DNA of 64,000 nucleotides, from NCBI RefSeq assembly GCF_023715405.1, contig NZ_JAMBOC010000001.1, positions 62,001-126,000 on the forward strand, given 5' to 3'. This DNA comes from Solibacillus isronensis (GTDB taxonomy: Bacteria > Bacillota > Bacilli > Bacillales_A > Planococcaceae). This document shows, piece after piece, positions 36,278 to 48,125 of this stretch (the stretch's first letter is position 1; each line of letters opens with the position of its first letter). The position numbers were made by a program, and so were the translations under genes. The notes beneath the pieces were generated by a model. The model had not been told where the DNA came from, ran no database searches, and saw only the letters and a list, made by a program, of their open reading frames with translations.

Positions 36278-37150
36278 ATGGCAATTCGTGATTTGTTTAC
36301 AATTAGTCGTAAAAAAAATACTGATAATATTACTAGAAAAGAAGATGAAAAATCCTTTCCGGAAGGCATCGTGACGAAATGTCCTAAATGTAAAACGATT
36401 CATGTCACAAAAGAACTCGAAAAAAACTTGAAAGTATGCGCAAAATGTCAGCATCATTTTACTTTAAATGCTAATGAAAGAATTGCCTGTTTTTTAGATG
36501 AAGGCTCTTTTGTTTCAATGGATGATCATCTTCAAACTACCAATCCTTTAAACTTCCCTGCATATGTGGAAAAAGTGGAAGCGGATATTAAGAAAACCGG
36601 GTTAAACGAAGCTGTATTAACAGGTGTAGGTGCATTAAAAGGGATGCAGGTTGTTGTTGCGGTAATGGATTCGAACTTCCGTATGGGGTCTATGGGTTCG
36701 GTTGTTGGTGAAAAAATAACACGCGCTGTAGAAAAGGCGACAGAGCTGAAAGTGCCATTCATCATCTTCACGGCAAGTGGCGGTGCACGTATGCAAGAAG
36801 GGGTATTGTCATTAATGCAAATGGCAAAAACGAGTGTTGCTTTAAAACGCCATAGCGAGGAAGGCCTACTATATATTTCAATTTTGACGCATCCGACTAC
36901 AGGTGGTGTATCGGCAAGTTTTGCATCGATCGGTGATTATAATATTGCAGAGCCTCAAAGTCTGATCGGGTTTGCGGGACGTCGTGTAATAGAACAAACG
37001 GTACGTGAGAAGTTACCGGATGATTTCCAGACAGCAGAATTTTTATTAGATCATGGACAGCTTGACGCAATTTTTAACCGTACAGAAATGCGCGACAAAA
37101 TTGCAACAATTGTTAAGCTGCATGTACAGGGAGGCGTATCACATGTCTAA
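36278..37150 (+). CDS. accD: Acetyl-CoA carboxylase carboxyltransferase beta subunit
   Basis: Transfers carboxyl from carboxybiotin to acetyl-CoA, giving malonyl-CoA for fatty acids. 290 residues: N-terminal zinc ribbon C35-C38/C54-C57, then the crotonase-fold domain with [15 protein letters not shown] and [15 protein letters not shown] follows AAAGGGGGA. It starts 26 bases after the regulator stop, and its end overlaps accA by eight bases. Confidence 0.96.
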   Translation: MAIRDLFTISRKKNTDNITRKEDEKSFPEGIVTKCPKCKTIHVTKELEKNLKVCAKCQHHFTLNANERIACFLDEGSFVSMDDHLQTTNPLNFPAYVEKVEADIKKTGLNEAVLTGVGALKGMQVVVAVMDSNFRMGSMGSVVGEKITRAVEKATELKVPFIIFTASGGARMQEGVLSLMQMAKTSVALKRHSEEGLLYISILTHPTTGGVSASFASIGDYNIAEPQSLIGFAGRRVIEQTVREKLPDDFQTAEFLLDHGQLDAIFNRTEMRDKIATIVKLHVQGGVSHV

Positions 37151-38099
37151 ATTAATGGCATTTGAAGAACCGGTTGTAAAACTACGTGAAAAAATTGTAG
37201 AGTTAAAAACAATTGCCACGGAAGCAGATGTAGATATGAGCGGAGAAATTGAAAAGTTGGAAACACGTTTGCAGGAACTTGAAAAAAACGTATATGCAAA
37301 TATGGAGCCTTGGCATCGTGTGCAAGTTGCCCGCCATGCTGACCGTCCAACGACACTTGAATATATTGAACGTATTTTTGAAGATTTTATCGAAGTGCAT
37401 GGGGATCGTACATTTAAAGATGATGCAGCAATTGTCGGCGGGATTGCATCATTCAATGGTCAGCCAATTACGATTATTGGTCACCAGCGGGGGAAAACGA
37501 CAAAGGAAAATATTCGCCGCAATTTTGGAATGCCTCATCCGGAAGGCTACCGCAAGGCGTTACGTTTAATGAAACAGGCAGAGAAATTCAAACGCCCAAT
37601 TATTTGCTTTATCGATACGAAAGGTGCGTACCCGGGCAAAGCAGCTGAGGAACGTGGTCAAAGTGAAGCGATTGCGCGTAATTTGTTTGAAATGGCAGGT
37701 ATTCGGGTACCAATTATTAGTATTGTAATTGGTGAAGGTGGAAGTGGCGGTGCCCTTGCACTTGGAGTTGCAAATAAAATTTTGATGCTTGAAAACTCAA
37801 CGTATTCGGTAATTTCTCCAGAAGGAGCTGCATCAATTTTATGGAAAGATGCAAGCTATGCTAAAGAAGCTGCTGAAGCGATGAAAATAACAGCCCTTGA
37901 TTTAAAACAGCTTAAAGTTATTGATGGGATTATACCGGAAGTAGCCGGAGGTGCCCATAAGGATGTTGAGCAGCAGGCGATATTTATGAAAGAATATCTT
38001 ACAAGTGTTCTAAATGACCTAAATAAAGAGAGCGAAGATCAATTAGTTGAAAATCGCTATATGAAATTTAAAAATATTGGACAGTATATAGAACAATAA
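37143..38099 (+). CDS. accA: Acetyl-CoA carboxylase carboxyltransferase alpha subunit
   Basis: Partner of AccD in the carboxyltransferase; 318 residues (B. subtilis 325). Typical N-terminal coiled helix with [18 protein letters not shown], the strip [42 protein letters not shown] and [13 protein letters not shown] for the oxyanion loops. ATG at 37143 has GGAGGCG seven bases upstream and overlaps accD; an earlier in-frame start 30 codons upstream would lie deep inside accD and lacks a ribosome site. Confidence 0.96.
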   Translation: MSKLMAFEEPVVKLREKIVELKTIATEADVDMSGEIEKLETRLQELEKNVYANMEPWHRVQVARHADRPTTLEYIERIFEDFIEVHGDRTFKDDAAIVGGIASFNGQPITIIGHQRGKTTKENIRRNFGMPHPEGYRKALRLMKQAEKFKRPIICFIDTKGAYPGKAAEERGQSEAIARNLFEMAGIRVPIISIVIGEGGSGGALALGVANKILMLENSTYSVISPEGAASILWKDASYAKEAAEAMKITALDLKQLKVIDGIIPEVAGGAHKDVEQQAIFMKEYLTSVLNDLNKESEDQLVENRYMKFKNIGQYIEQ

Positions 38100-38125
38100 G
38101 GTTGTTTTATAACAGTATTATACTT

Positions 38126-38160
38126 TGAAGAATGCGTGTGAGCGCATTCTTCATTTTTTT
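38126..38160 (+). terminator. Terminator of accDA
   Basis: TGAAGAATGCG/CGCATTCTTCA (38126-38136, 38143-38153) followed by seven T. Confidence 0.92.
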
Positions 38161-38191
38161 CAAAAGCTTTACAATTTGTTTTCTAGAATAG

Positions 38192-39214
<1,023 letters not shown>

Positions 39215-39242
39215 AGTGCATAAAAACGGAGATGACAAAACT

Positions 39243-41003
39243 ATGAGAAAAACTAAAATTGTTTGTACTATTGGACCAGCTAGTGAATCACCAGAAATGT
39301 TAGAAAAGTTAATTGATGCAGGGATGAATGTTGCCCGTTTAAACTTCTCACACGGAAATCATGAAGAACATGCAAACCGTATTGCCGCAATTCGTGATGC
39401 AGCAGAACGCATGAAAAAACCGGTTGGAATTTTATTGGACACAAAGGGACCTGAAATCAGAACACACTCAATGGAAAACGGTGAGTTACATTTAGTAACA
39501 GGACAAGTAATCGATATTTCGATGACAGAAGTTTTAGGAAATGAATCACGTTTCTCCATCACATACGATCAGCTGATTGAAGACGTAGACCAAAACGATA
39601 TTATCTTATTGGATGACGGCTTAATCGAATTGCGTGTACTTGCGAAAGATACGGAGCAAGGGTTAATACATGCAATCGTTGAAAACGCTGGTATTTTAAA
39701 GAATAAAAAAGGTGTTAATGTACCGGGCGTTTCTGTGAAATTACCTGGTATTACAGATAAAGATGCAGCAGATATTTTATTTGGAATTGAGCAAGGTATC
39801 GATTTCATCGCAGCTTCATTTGTTCGTACTGCAAAGGATGTACTCGAAATTCGTGAGCTGCTGGAGCAAAATAACGGCAGCCACATTCAAATTATTCCTA
39901 AAATCGAAAACCAGGAGGGCGTTGACAACATCGATGAAATCATCGAAGTTTCAGACGGTTTAATGGTGGCACGCGGGGACTTAGGTGTAGAGATTCCTGC
40001 TGAAGAAGTACCATTAGTACAAAAATCATTAATCCGAAAATGTAACCAAGTCGGCAAGCCTGTTATTACAGCTACACAAATGCTGGACTCAATGCAGCGC
40101 AATCCACGTCCAACTCGTGCAGAAGCATCAGACGTTGCAAACGCAATTATGGATGGTACAGATGCAATCATGCTTTCTGGGGAAACAGCAGCGGGTCTTT
40201 ATCCGGTAGAATCTGTAGCGACAATGAACAAAATTGCGATTCGTACAGAAAATGCTTTGGATTACCGAGCAATTGTATCAACACGAAGCCGTGAAAAAGA
40301 AGCAAATATGACAGAAGCTATTTCTCAGGCAGTTGCCTATACTTCGATTAACCTTGGTGTTAAAGCCGTATTAGCTCCAACTGAAAGCGGAAATACTGCA
40401 AGAATGATTGCAAAATATCGTCCAGGTGTATCGATCATCGCTGTTACAAGTCAGCCAAATGTTGCTCAGAAATTGACATTGGTATGGGGCGTAAAACCAA
40501 TTTTAACGCAGCGTGTATCTACAACGGATGAGATTTTAGAGTTATCAGTTGATGAAGCGCTAAAATATGAATTTGTCAGCCATGGTGATGTAGTTGTTAT
40601 TACTGCTGGTCTTCCGGTTGGTGAAGCGGGTACAACGAACTTAATGAAAGTACATGTAATTGGTGACTTATTGGCACGTGGTCAAGGTATTGGTAAACTG
40701 TCAGTAGTTGGTAATGCAATTATCGCTAACAATGCAGCAGAAGCATTAGCTTACGACACAGAAGGAGCAATTATTGTAACAGTAGGCTCTGACCGTGAAA
40801 TGATGCCAGCAATCGAAAAATGCGCAGGTATTATTACTGAAGAAGGCGGATTAACATCACACGCTGCTGTAGTCGGCTTAAGCTTAGGTATCCCTGTAAT
40901 TGTCGGTGTAAAAGAAGCAACTACTCTAATCCAGCATGGACAGGAAATTACAATGGATGCTGAAACAGGTGTCATTTATAAAGGACACGCGAGCGTTCTT
41001 TAA
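39243..41003 (+). CDS. pyk: Pyruvate kinase with C-terminal PEP-utilising domain
   Basis: Last glycolytic step, making pyruvate and ATP; 586 residues (B. subtilis 585). Core motifs [29 protein letters not shown] (active-site Lys strip), [12 protein letters not shown] and TATQMLDSM. After the allosteric C domain a Bacillales-type extra sequence (about 475-586) carries [21 protein letters not shown], the fold of the phosphohistidine domain of PEP-utilising enzymes, though there it is regulatory or structural. ATG at 39243, with GGAGATG upstream. Confidence 0.96.
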   Translation: MRKTKIVCTIGPASESPEMLEKLIDAGMNVARLNFSHGNHEEHANRIAAIRDAAERMKKPVGILLDTKGPEIRTHSMENGELHLVTGQVIDISMTEVLGNESRFSITYDQLIEDVDQNDIILLDDGLIELRVLAKDTEQGLIHAIVENAGILKNKKGVNVPGVSVKLPGITDKDAADILFGIEQGIDFIAASFVRTAKDVLEIRELLEQNNGSHIQIIPKIENQEGVDNIDEIIEVSDGLMVARGDLGVEIPAEEVPLVQKSLIRKCNQVGKPVITATQMLDSMQRNPRPTRAEASDVANAIMDGTDAIMLSGETAAGLYPVESVATMNKIAIRTENALDYRAIVSTRSREKEANMTEAISQAVAYTSINLGVKAVLAPTESGNTARMIAKYRPGVSIIAVTSQPNVAQKLTLVWGVKPILTQRVSTTDEILELSVDEALKYEFVSHGDVVVITAGLPVGEAGTTNLMKVHVIGDLLARGQGIGKLSVVGNAIIANNAAEALAYDTEGAIIVTVGSDREMMPAIEKCAGIITEEGGLTSHAAVVGLSLGIPVIVGVKEATTLIQHGQEITMDAETGVIYKGHASVL

Positions 41004-41020
41004 GTTTAATAAGTACAGCA

Positions 41021-41060
41021 AAACCACCATTTCTTACAATGAAAATGGTGGTTTGTTTTG
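41021..41060 (+). terminator. Terminator of pfkA-pyk
   Basis: AAACCACCATTT/AAATGGTGGTTT (41021-41032, 41043-41054), then GTTTTGTG. Confidence 0.87.
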
Positions 41061-41129
41061 TGTTATAAACACATTTTGAAACTTTTTCTTCGCTGTTTCG
41101 TATAAATTAGAAGAAGAGGGGGTTCATAA

Positions 41130-41519
41130 ATGAAGAAGATTTTATTTGGATTACTCGCACTCGTATTTGCCGAAATTGCGGTATTTATCGTAATTGGAAA
41201 TGCAATCGGTGTTTTCTATACATTGTTATTAATCATTTTCACATCCATTGCAGGACTGTTGATTGCCAAAAAACGCGGTACAAAATCTATACAGGATATT
41301 CAAAAAAGCATGCAGCAAGGTCAGCCACCTGGAGTACCGGTCATTGAAACATTTATGATTTTTGTTGGCGGCATTCTTTTAGCAGTACCGGGCTTCATTA
41401 CGGATATTCTCGGATTACTATTTGTATCAGGAATTACACGTAACCTGTTTAAGCCGGTCATCTTCTACTTTTTACGTAAAAAAATGAAAAGAGGACAAGT
41501 CGTTATTTTGCAAAAATAG
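41130..41519 (+). CDS. FxsA-family membrane protein (YtzA-like)
   Basis: 129 residues; about three helices (3-25, 27-44, 68-100) and a conserved start (KKILFGLLALVFAEIAVFIVIGNAIG) as in FxsA, the E. coli protein that suppresses F exclusion of phage T7. The middle IAKKRGTKSIQDIQKSMQQGQPP segment and GGILLAVPGFITDILGLLFV are typical. The cellular role in Firmicutes is unknown. The 3' end overlaps ytvI on the other strand by 17 bp. Confidence 0.88.
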   Translation: MKKILFGLLALVFAEIAVFIVIGNAIGVFYTLLLIIFTSIAGLLIAKKRGTKSIQDIQKSMQQGQPPGVPVIETFMIFVGGILLAVPGFITDILGLLFVSGITRNLFKPVIFYFLRKKMKRGQVVILQK

Positions 41520-42471
41520 CATGTTGTTTCACTTTAATGGCAATCATCAATAGTATTGGACTGAGGATGATTCCGTAAAAACCGAATAATAATACTGAGG
41601 CAGCGCTGATTAGAAATGTATGGATCATACGTAAATGCAACGTGTGTGACCAGAGCATTGATTCAGTTAGCTGTCTTATCATTTGTACAACAAAGTACAG
41701 AACCAAAATGGCACTGCCCATTATCGGTTCGTTTACAATAAAGTAATAAACAGAAACTGGAATCAGAAAAATTCCGATTCCTAAAAAAGGCAGGCAGTCT
41801 GCAAAGGCAATTAAAAAGGCTTTAATTACAATTGCTTCAAACTTCAAAAAGTAAAACCCTATACAAAGCAGGATAAACGTCAGTGTAAACAATTGCATTT
41901 CCACTACGATAAAGCGGCCAATAAGCTCCATTCCTTTTTGAAAGTAGCGAGCCCATGTAGTGCGATAAGCTTTCGGAATATAAGCGAAAAACCATAAACG
42001 GTTTTTATAGCTTTCCATCAACGCAAAGTAGAATGTTACAATGAAAATGAAAAATTCAAAGATAGATTGAAAACTGTTTTTTATAAAGTTGATTGTATAG
42101 AACAGCAAGTCCCTTATTAAACTTTGAAGTTTTTCTACAATAAACGGAAGAAGCGGATGTTTCATATAGGTGCTGTCCAAAGATAAAAGTGTTGACTGCA
42201 GCTGAGGAAGAATTGTGATAAAGCTGTGAATGATGAGCATGATAACCGAGACGACAACCGAAAATAGAAATACGGAAAGTATAATGACTACGAGAAAGAA
42301 TGGCAGTCTAAATTGCTGCTTGAAAAAGAGGAAGACGGGAAATAGTAAGTAGGCGAAAAATAGACCGAAAATTATAGGCGGAATGAAATAAAAAAGGGTA
42401 AAGTAAAGTAGAAGAACGATAATATTCCTACTTTTTACTAGCCATGGGTTTGTTTTATTTGTATAATCCAT
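41503..42471 (-). CDS. ytvI: AI-2E family transporter, sporulation protein YtvI
   Basis: 322 residues with seven or eight membrane helices and the pattern of the AI-2E (PerM) permease family. It resembles B. subtilis YtvI, listed as a sporulation integral membrane protein; substrate unknown. Conserved C-terminal DCLPFLGIGIFLIP and GFYGIILSPILLMI. ATG at 42471, with TAGGAGTGAG upstream. The last 17 bases are shared with fxsA read the other way, so there is no terminator room between them. Confidence 0.85.
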   Translation of the reverse strand: MDYTNKTNPWLVKSRNIIVLLLYFTLFYFIPPIIFGLFFAYLLFPVFLFFKQQFRLPFFLVVIILSVFLFSVVVSVIMLIIHSFITILPQLQSTLLSLDSTYMKHPLLPFIVEKLQSLIRDLLFYTINFIKNSFQSIFEFFIFIVTFYFALMESYKNRLWFFAYIPKAYRTTWARYFQKGMELIGRFIVVEMQLFTLTFILLCIGFYFLKFEAIVIKAFLIAFADCLPFLGIGIFLIPVSVYYFIVNEPIMGSAILVLYFVVQMIRQLTESMLWSHTLHLRMIHTFLISAASVLLFGFYGIILSPILLMIAIKVKQHAIFAK

Positions 42472-42581
42472 TTATCTCACTCCTAATTAATACCTTTAAT
42501 AACTCATTACAAATTATAAATTCTCTTTTTTGCGTGAATTCTATCATCTATGTGATTTTTTCCTAAAATCCTACTAATTCA

Positions 42582-42610
42582 TTCACAAAGCCGTCAAAAT
42601 TGATTATAAT
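42582..42610 (+). promoter_or_regulatory. Sigma-A promoter of citZ
   Basis: TTCACA (42582-42587), 17-base spacer, perfect TATAAT (42605-42610); start expected near 42617, giving a ~117-nt leader. Confidence 0.8.
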
Positions 42611-42616
42611 GAAATT

Positions 42617-42630
42617 TGTAAGCGATTTAC
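42617..42630. promoter_or_regulatory. Candidate cre site (CcpA) at the citZ transcription start
   Basis: TGTAAGCGATTTAC matches 12 of 14 positions of TGWNANCGNTNWCA, failing only at the last two. B. subtilis citZ is catabolite-repressed by CcpA, so the location is sensible. Moderate evidence only. Confidence 0.4.
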
Positions 42631-42733
42631 TTATAGGTTCAATTGAGCAGAACGATATGAGTGTGCGACTTTTTAATAGAGTAAAAAGAAAGCACTTACA
42701 AAACTAATTTACTAAGTGAAGGAGCGATTTTTT

Positions 42734-43849
42734 ATGTCAGCAACAAAAGGTTTAGAAGGTATCGTAGCAGCAGAATCGAAAATTTCTTCAATTATCGATG
42801 ATACACTTACATATGTAGGGTATGGCATCGACGACCTAACTAACAATGCGACTTTTGAAGAAGTAGTATTCTTGTTATGGAACACGCGTTTACCAAACGC
42901 TGAAGAATTAGCTAACTTAAAAGAAGAACTAGCTAAAAATATGGAAATTCCAGCGGCAATCACAGATTTATTCAAATCTATGCCTTTAAACACAGTGCAC
43001 CCAATGGCAGCACTTCGTACAGCAGTATCTATGTTAGGTGCATTTGACGAAGAAGCTGATGTTATGGAAGCTGAAGCAAACTACCGTAAAGCAATCCGTT
43101 TACAAGCGAAAATTGGTACAGTAGTAACTACTTTTGCACGTGTACGTCAAGGTAAAGAACCAGTTGCTCCAAAACCAGAATTAGGTTATGCAGCAAACTT
43201 CTTATATATGCTGAAAGGTGAAGAACCAGCAGCAATCGAAATTGAAGCATTCGATAAAGCGTTAATTTTACACGCTGACCATGAATTAAACGCTTCTACA
43301 TTTACTGCACGTGTATGTGTTGCGACATTATCAGATGTATACTCTGGTGTAACTTCTGCAATTGGCGCATTAAAAGGCCCATTACACGGTGGTGCTAACG
43401 AGCAAGTTATGAAAATGTTAACTGAAATCGGTTCAATCGATAAAGTTGAGTCTTGGGTTCAAAACAAATTAGATAACAAAGAAAAAATCATGGGCTTCGG
43501 TCACCGCGTATACCGCAAAGGCGACCCACGTGCACCTCACTTACGTGTAATGTCTGAAAAGCTTACTAAATTAACAGGCAAACCAGAATTATACGATATG
43601 TCAGTGAAAATCCATGATATGATCGTTGAGCAAAAGAAATTACCTGCAAACGTAGACTTCTTCTCAGCATCAGTATATGATTCTTTAGGTATCGAGCATG
43701 ACTTATTCACACCAATCTTCGCAGTATCTCGTACTTCAGGTTGGGTAGCGCACATTTTAGAGCAGTATGCAAACAACCGTCTAATCCGTCCACGTGCGGA
43801 GTATGTTGGTCCAGATATGCAAAAATACGTTCCAATTAACGAGCGCTAA
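42734..43849 (+). CDS. citZ: Citrate synthase CitZ
   Basis: Condenses oxaloacetate and acetyl-CoA; 371 residues (B. subtilis CitZ 372), the short Gram-positive type II form. Catalytic H218 in GPLHGGANE, H257 in MGFGHRVYRKGDPR, and D308 in ANVDFFSASVY. ATG at 42734 with GAAGGAGCG upstream; an ATG six codons earlier overlaps that site. First gene of the citZ-icd-mdh block. Confidence 0.96.
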   Translation: MSATKGLEGIVAAESKISSIIDDTLTYVGYGIDDLTNNATFEEVVFLLWNTRLPNAEELANLKEELAKNMEIPAAITDLFKSMPLNTVHPMAALRTAVSMLGAFDEEADVMEAEANYRKAIRLQAKIGTVVTTFARVRQGKEPVAPKPELGYAANFLYMLKGEEPAAIEIEAFDKALILHADHELNASTFTARVCVATLSDVYSGVTSAIGALKGPLHGGANEQVMKMLTEIGSIDKVESWVQNKLDNKEKIMGFGHRVYRKGDPRAPHLRVMSEKLTKLTGKPELYDMSVKIHDMIVEQKKLPANVDFFSASVYDSLGIEHDLFTPIFAVSRTSGWVAHILEQYANNRLIRPRAEYVGPDMQKYVPINER

Positions 43850-43870
43850 TCAAAAAAGTATGTTAAAATA

Positions 43871-43900
43871 TCTGGGACTGTGATTTGACACAGTCCTAGA
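43871..43900 (+). terminator. Hairpin between citZ and icd (partial terminator)
   Basis: GGACTGTG/CACAGTCC with outer TCT/AGA pairs (43871-43900) and only TTTAT after it. It probably attenuates rather than ends transcription, setting the citZ to icd ratio; inference. Confidence 0.6.
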
Positions 43901-43928
43901 TTTATGATTATTAGGAGGCAAATTTCCA

Positions 43929-45191
43929 ATGACTAACAAAATCGTAGTAGAGAATGGTAAATTAAACGTTCCAAACAATCCTGTTATTCCTTTCATCGAG
44001 GGTGACGGTATCGGTCCAGATATCTGGGCTGCAGCATCTCGCGTAATTGACGCAGCTGTAGAAAAAGCTTATAACGGTGAAAAGAAAATCGAATGGTTAG
44101 AAGTATTAGCAGGTGAAAAAGCATTCAACAAAACTGGCGAATGGTTACCAGCTGAAACTTTAGAAAAAATCAACGAATACTTAATCGCTATTAAAGGTCC
44201 TTTAACAACTCCAATCGGCGGCGGTATCCGCTCTCTAAACGTAGCATTACGTCAAGAGTTGGATTTATATGTTTGCTTACGTCCAGTACGTCACTTTGAC
44301 GGTGTTCCTTCACCAGTTAAACGTCCAGAAGATGTTGACATGGTAATCTTCCGTGAAAACACTGAAGATATCTATGCTGGTATTGAGTACAAAGCTGGTT
44401 CTGACGAGCAAAAGAAATTATTAAACTTCTTACAAAACGAATTAGGCGTTAACAAAATTCGCTTCCCAGAAACTTCTGGTTTAGGTATTAAACCAGTATC
44501 TAAAGAAGGTACTGAACGTTTAGTACGCTCTGCAATCGAGTACGCTATTTCACACAACCGTCCATCAGTAACTTTAGTACACAAAGGTAACATCATGAAA
44601 TTCACTGAAGGTGGATTCAAACAATGGGGTTACGATGTAGCTGAAGCTGAATTCGGCGATAAAGTATTCACTTGGAACCAATACGATGCAATCAAAGCTG
44701 AGCAAGGCGAAGCTGCTGCAAACGAAGCACAATCTAAAGCTGTTGCAGAAGGCAAAATTATCGTAAAAGATTCTATTGCTGATATCTTCTTACAACAAAT
44801 CTTAACTCGTCCTAACGAGTTCGACGTAGTAGCAACTATGAACTTAAACGGTGACTACATCTCTGACGCATTAGCTGCTCAAGTTGGTGGTATCGGTATC
44901 GCTCCAGGTGCTAACATTAACTACTTAACTGGACACGCTATTTTCGAAGCTACTCACGGTACTGCACCTAAGTATGCTGGTCAAGATAAAGTAAACCCAT
45001 CTTCAGTATTATTATCAGGCGTATTAATGCTTGAGCACTTAGGATGGCAAGAAGCTGCGGACTTAATTACAAACTCAGTAGAGAAAACAATCTCTTCTAA
45101 ATATGTAACTTATGACTTCGCACGTTTAATGGATGGCGCTACAGAAGTTAAATGTTCTGAGTTCGCTACAAAATTAATCGAAAACTTCTAA
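43929..45191 (+). CDS. icd: NADP-dependent isocitrate dehydrogenase
   Basis: Oxidative decarboxylation of isocitrate to 2-oxoglutarate; 420 residues, E. coli/B. subtilis type. [30 protein letters not shown] carries the substrate Ser and Arg residues, [14 protein letters not shown] follows, and the C-terminal [22 protein letters not shown] contains the NADP-selecting strip. ATG with TTAGGAGGC upstream. Very biased codon use with TTA and GTA, as for highly expressed genes of this genome. Terminated before mdh by a hairpin at 45318-45355. Confidence 0.96.
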   Translation: MTNKIVVENGKLNVPNNPVIPFIEGDGIGPDIWAAASRVIDAAVEKAYNGEKKIEWLEVLAGEKAFNKTGEWLPAETLEKINEYLIAIKGPLTTPIGGGIRSLNVALRQELDLYVCLRPVRHFDGVPSPVKRPEDVDMVIFRENTEDIYAGIEYKAGSDEQKKLLNFLQNELGVNKIRFPETSGLGIKPVSKEGTERLVRSAIEYAISHNRPSVTLVHKGNIMKFTEGGFKQWGYDVAEAEFGDKVFTWNQYDAIKAEQGEAAANEAQSKAVAEGKIIVKDSIADIFLQQILTRPNEFDVVATMNLNGDYISDALAAQVGGIGIAPGANINYLTGHAIFEATHGTAPKYAGQDKVNPSSVLLSGVLMLEHLGWQEAADLITNSVEKTISSKYVTYDFARLMDGATEVKCSEFATKLIENF

Positions 45192-45317
45192 TTAAAAGTT
45201 TTACTCATTTGCCTATATATGTGAAATTATGAACAAATTGTTTAGCAATGAATAGTATCGTTATATAATTTTACAGTAATGGAAATAGTTTACTTTTTAT
45301 TTAAAATTAATATTTAT

Positions 45318-45356
45318 AAAAAAGGGAGAGAACATTATGTTTTCTCCCTTTTTTTG
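45318..45356 (+). terminator. Terminator of icd
   Basis: AAGGGAGA/TCTCCCTT (45322-45329, 45343-45350), flanked by A-run and seven T. The stem is extended by A-T pairs. Confidence 0.85.
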
Positions 45357-45402
45357 TATATAATTTTCATGAAATATAATTACGATGAAGGAGTGGTTCT
45401 TG

Positions 45403-46341
45403 GTGACATTAAAACGTAAAAAAATCTCAGTTATCGGTAGTGGTTTTACAGGTGCAACCGCAGCATTTTTAGCAGCACAGAAAGAATTAGGCGACGTAGT
45501 AATTATTGACCTTCCAACAGCAGAAAATCCTACGAAAGGAAAAGCATTGGATATGTGGGAAGCAGCGCCAGTACAAGGCTTTGATTCTTATGTAAAAGGC
45601 TCTTCCGATTATGAGGATACAGCAAACTCGGATATCGTTTTAATAACTGCGGGTGTTGCCCGTAAGCCAGGAATGAGTCGTGATGATTTAGTACAGATTA
45701 ATCAAGGTGTCATGAAAGCCGTTGCAACGGAAATAGCCCGTACCTCACCTAATGCAACAATTATTGTACTTACAAATCCAGTAGATGCAATGACTTATAC
45801 AGTGTTTAAAGAATCAGGCTTCCCGAAACAAAGGGTTATTGGTCAATCGGGTGTATTGGATACTGCCCGTTTCCGCGCATTTATTGCCGAGGAACTGAAT
45901 GTATCGGTAAAAGATATATCTGCCCTTGTATTAGGCGGTCACGGAGACACAATGGTGCCTTTGATACGGTATGCTTCGGTAGGTGGGGTTCCTTTACAAA
46001 GTCTAATACCAGCACAACGTTTAGAAGAAATTGTGCAGCGTACCCGTGTAGGTGGCGGTGAAATCGTGAATCTGTTAGGAAATGGTTCAGCTTATTATGC
46101 ACCGGCTGCAGCAATGGTGGAAATGGCAGAGGCAATTTTAAAAGATCAAAAACGAGTATTGCCGGCAATTGCCTATTTAGAAGGCGAATATGGATATGAA
46201 GGGATATACTTAGGGGTTCCGACATTATTAGGTGCTGGCGGTATTGAGAAAATTTTCGAACTTGAGCTGACAGAAGATGAAAAAACAGCGCTTGATCAAT
46301 CTGCAGATGCTGTTAAAGATGTGATGAAAGCATTGAAATAA
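45403..46341 (+). CDS. mdh: Malate dehydrogenase
   Basis: NAD-dependent oxidation of malate to oxaloacetate; 312 residues, same as B. subtilis Mdh. Rossmann motif [14 protein letters not shown] (about 10-23), [23 protein letters not shown] and the catalytic His in [10 protein letters not shown]. Start GTG at 45403 has AAGGAG nine bases upstream. The in-frame ATG six codons earlier sits on that ribosome site. Although an icd terminator precedes, the three TCA genes are contiguous as in B. subtilis. Confidence 0.95.
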   Translation: MTLKRKKISVIGSGFTGATAAFLAAQKELGDVVIIDLPTAENPTKGKALDMWEAAPVQGFDSYVKGSSDYEDTANSDIVLITAGVARKPGMSRDDLVQINQGVMKAVATEIARTSPNATIIVLTNPVDAMTYTVFKESGFPKQRVIGQSGVLDTARFRAFIAEELNVSVKDISALVLGGHGDTMVPLIRYASVGGVPLQSLIPAQRLEEIVQRTRVGGGEIVNLLGNGSAYYAPAAAMVEMAEAILKDQKRVLPAIAYLEGEYGYEGIYLGVPTLLGAGGIEKIFELELTEDEKTALDQSADAVKDVMKALK

Positions 46342-46345
46342 ATAA

Positions 46346-46384
46346 AAAAAGGGCGATTCGGTTGTTTACACCGAAGCCCTTTTT
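46346..46384. terminator. Bidirectional terminator mdh / ssuC
   Basis: AGGGC..TTCGG pairs with CCGAA..GCCCT (46350-46361, 46371-46380), with A-run left and TTTTG right. Confidence 0.9.
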
Positions 46385-46393
46385 GTTTTTTGT

Positions 46394-47161
46394 TTACTGA
46401 TACACGGGATTCCATTTTAATAACTTTTTCTCTAATAGTTTTGCAATGGAATCCGCAATTTTTCCTAAAATAGCATATAAAATAATCGCTAATACAACAA
46501 TATCAAGTTGCATATACTCACGTGCATTCATCGACATATAGCCGATTCCGGAACTTGCCGCAACTGTTTCTGCAACAATTAAAGTAAGCCACATAATTCC
46601 TAAGGAGTAGCGAATACCTACTAAAATGGATGGCATTGCACCTAAAATAATCACTTTAAAGAACAGTTTGTATTTCGAAAGATTATAAATTTTTCCCATT
46701 TCGATTAACCGTGGATCGACATTGCGGATGCCATGGTATGTATTGACATAGATCGGGAAAAATACGCTGATTGCCACTAAGAAAATCTTTCCTTCTTCAC
46801 CAACTCCAAACCAAATAATAACTAATGGAATGAGTGCCAAATTCGGAATATTACGCAGCATTTGAATAGTTGTATCCAAATAACGCTGTGCAAAAGGTAC
46901 GATTCCATTTAAAATACCGATGACAAAAGCGATAATCCCGCCGATCAGGAAACCGATTAAAGCACGTGTCGTACTAATTTGAAGATGATCAAACAGAACA
47001 CCGGAAACTGCTTGTTCATAGCCTGCTTTTACTACATCGGAAGGGGCAGGCAAAATTGTATTGGCAAGGATACCTGTTTTATTCGATACTTCCCATATGA
47101 CAATAATTAAAATAGGAATGATCCATGGCTCAATCAAATGAAACCATTTTTTCTTCTTCAT
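46394..47161 (-). CDS. ssuC: ABC transporter permease, sulfonate/nitrate/taurine type (SsuC-like)
   Basis: 255 residues with six helices and the inner-membrane permease EAA-like loop (LGAMPSILVGIRYSLGIMWLTLIVAE). It belongs to the SsuC/TauC/NrtB group of importers. ATG at 47161 (AGAGGTGA upstream) was chosen over a GTG three codons earlier that abuts the ribosome site. Last gene of the ssuBAC-like unit, starting 12 bases after ssuA. Confidence 0.8.
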   Translation of the reverse strand: MKKKKWFHLIEPWIIPILIIVIWEVSNKTGILANTILPAPSDVVKAGYEQAVSGVLFDHLQISTTRALIGFLIGGIIAFVIGILNGIVPFAQRYLDTTIQMLRNIPNLALIPLVIIWFGVGEEGKIFLVAISVFFPIYVNTYHGIRNVDPRLIEMGKIYNLSKYKLFFKVIILGAMPSILVGIRYSLGIMWLTLIVAETVAASSGIGYMSMNAREYMQLDIVVLAIILYAILGKIADSIAKLLEKKLLKWNPVYQ

Positions 47162-47173
47162 TTTTCTCACCTC

Positions 47174-48112
47174 TTATGGTTTCCAAATATAGTTTTCGAG
47201 ATTTTCTACAAGATTAGTTGTTAATCCAATGTCATAAAGATCTTCATTTAATCTTTGTAAATCTGCCTGTGCAGCTTCATCCAAATAAGTAGCAACAGAT
47301 GAACGTCGAGCTAAGCTTGTTACCCAAACATCTGCGGCTATACCTGTATTCTCTTCAAGAATTTTTGCTGCATCACTTGAATCAGTATCAATGGCTTCAC
47401 CGACTTTAGATAGTTCTTCCACATAGGCAACGACTGCATCTTTATTGGATTCGATAAATTTATCAGATGCATAGTAGAAGCCGCGGTGTTCTACAATGCC
47501 TTCTCCTGTAGCTAAAATCTGATTGCCTTTACTTTCGGAAACCGTCATATACGGATCCCAAGTAACCCAGGCATCAACCTCGCCGTTTTGAAATGCAATA
47601 GTCGCATCTGCTGGACTTAAAATAACAGATTCTACATCATCCAATGTCAGATTAACTGTTTCCAGAGCAGTAACTAATAAATATTCGGAGATGGAAGCTT
47701 TATTGTACGCAATCTTTTTACCTTTCAATTGTTCGATTGATTGGATAGAGCTATCACTTTTCACTAAAATTCCTTCTGTTTGTGGAGATGATTCTTCACC
47801 TGCGATGTACTTGAAATTCATTCCTTTTGATAATGCCATCATTGAAGGGGCATCACTTGCATTGGCAAAATCGATAGCTCCGGAGTTTAAAGCTTCCAGA
47901 ACTGAACTTCCGGTATTGAATTCAGACCATTCCACTGAATAACCCAGTTCTTTTAAACGTGATTCAAGTTCGCCATTCGCCTTTAATAGCAATGTTGTGC
48001 CATTTTTCTGGTAGCCGATTCGAACCTTTTTATTTTCAGCATTCGATGATGAGCACCCGACTAAAATAATTGATAAAGTTAATAGCAAAAAGACAGATAA
48101 TAGTTTTTTCAT
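47174..48112 (-). CDS. ssuA: Substrate-binding lipoprotein, aliphatic sulfonate type (SsuA-like)
   Basis: 312 residues. Lipoprotein signal with lipobox LVGC, modified Cys C20. The mature protein is a periplasmic-binding-protein-fold NMT1/SsuA type: VRIGYQKNGTTLLLKANGELESRL, DFANASDAPSMMALSKGMNFKYIAGE, QLKGKKIAYNKASISEYLL and AWVTWDPY, where substrate contacts are placed in the family. Sulfonate is the likely ligand, but nitrate, taurine or thiamin-like precursors cannot be excluded. ATG with GGAGG eight bases upstream. Between ssuB and ssuC. Confidence 0.82.
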   Translation of the reverse strand: MKKLLSVFLLLTLSIILVGCSSSNAENKKVRIGYQKNGTTLLLKANGELESRLKELGYSVEWSEFNTGSSVLEALNSGAIDFANASDAPSMMALSKGMNFKYIAGEESSPQTEGILVKSDSSIQSIEQLKGKKIAYNKASISEYLLVTALETVNLTLDDVESVILSPADATIAFQNGEVDAWVTWDPYMTVSESKGNQILATGEGIVEHRGFYYASDKFIESNKDAVVAYVEELSKVGEAIDTDSSDAAKILEENTGIAADVWVTSLARRSSVATYLDEAAQADLQRLNEDLYDIGLTTNLVENLENYIWKP

Positions 48113-48125
48113 TTGTAATACCTCC

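Noticed and set aside
45385..45402. Upstream ATG as mdh start
   Set aside because: It overlaps the ribosome site AAGGAG; the GTG at 45403 gives the exact length of B. subtilis Mdh.
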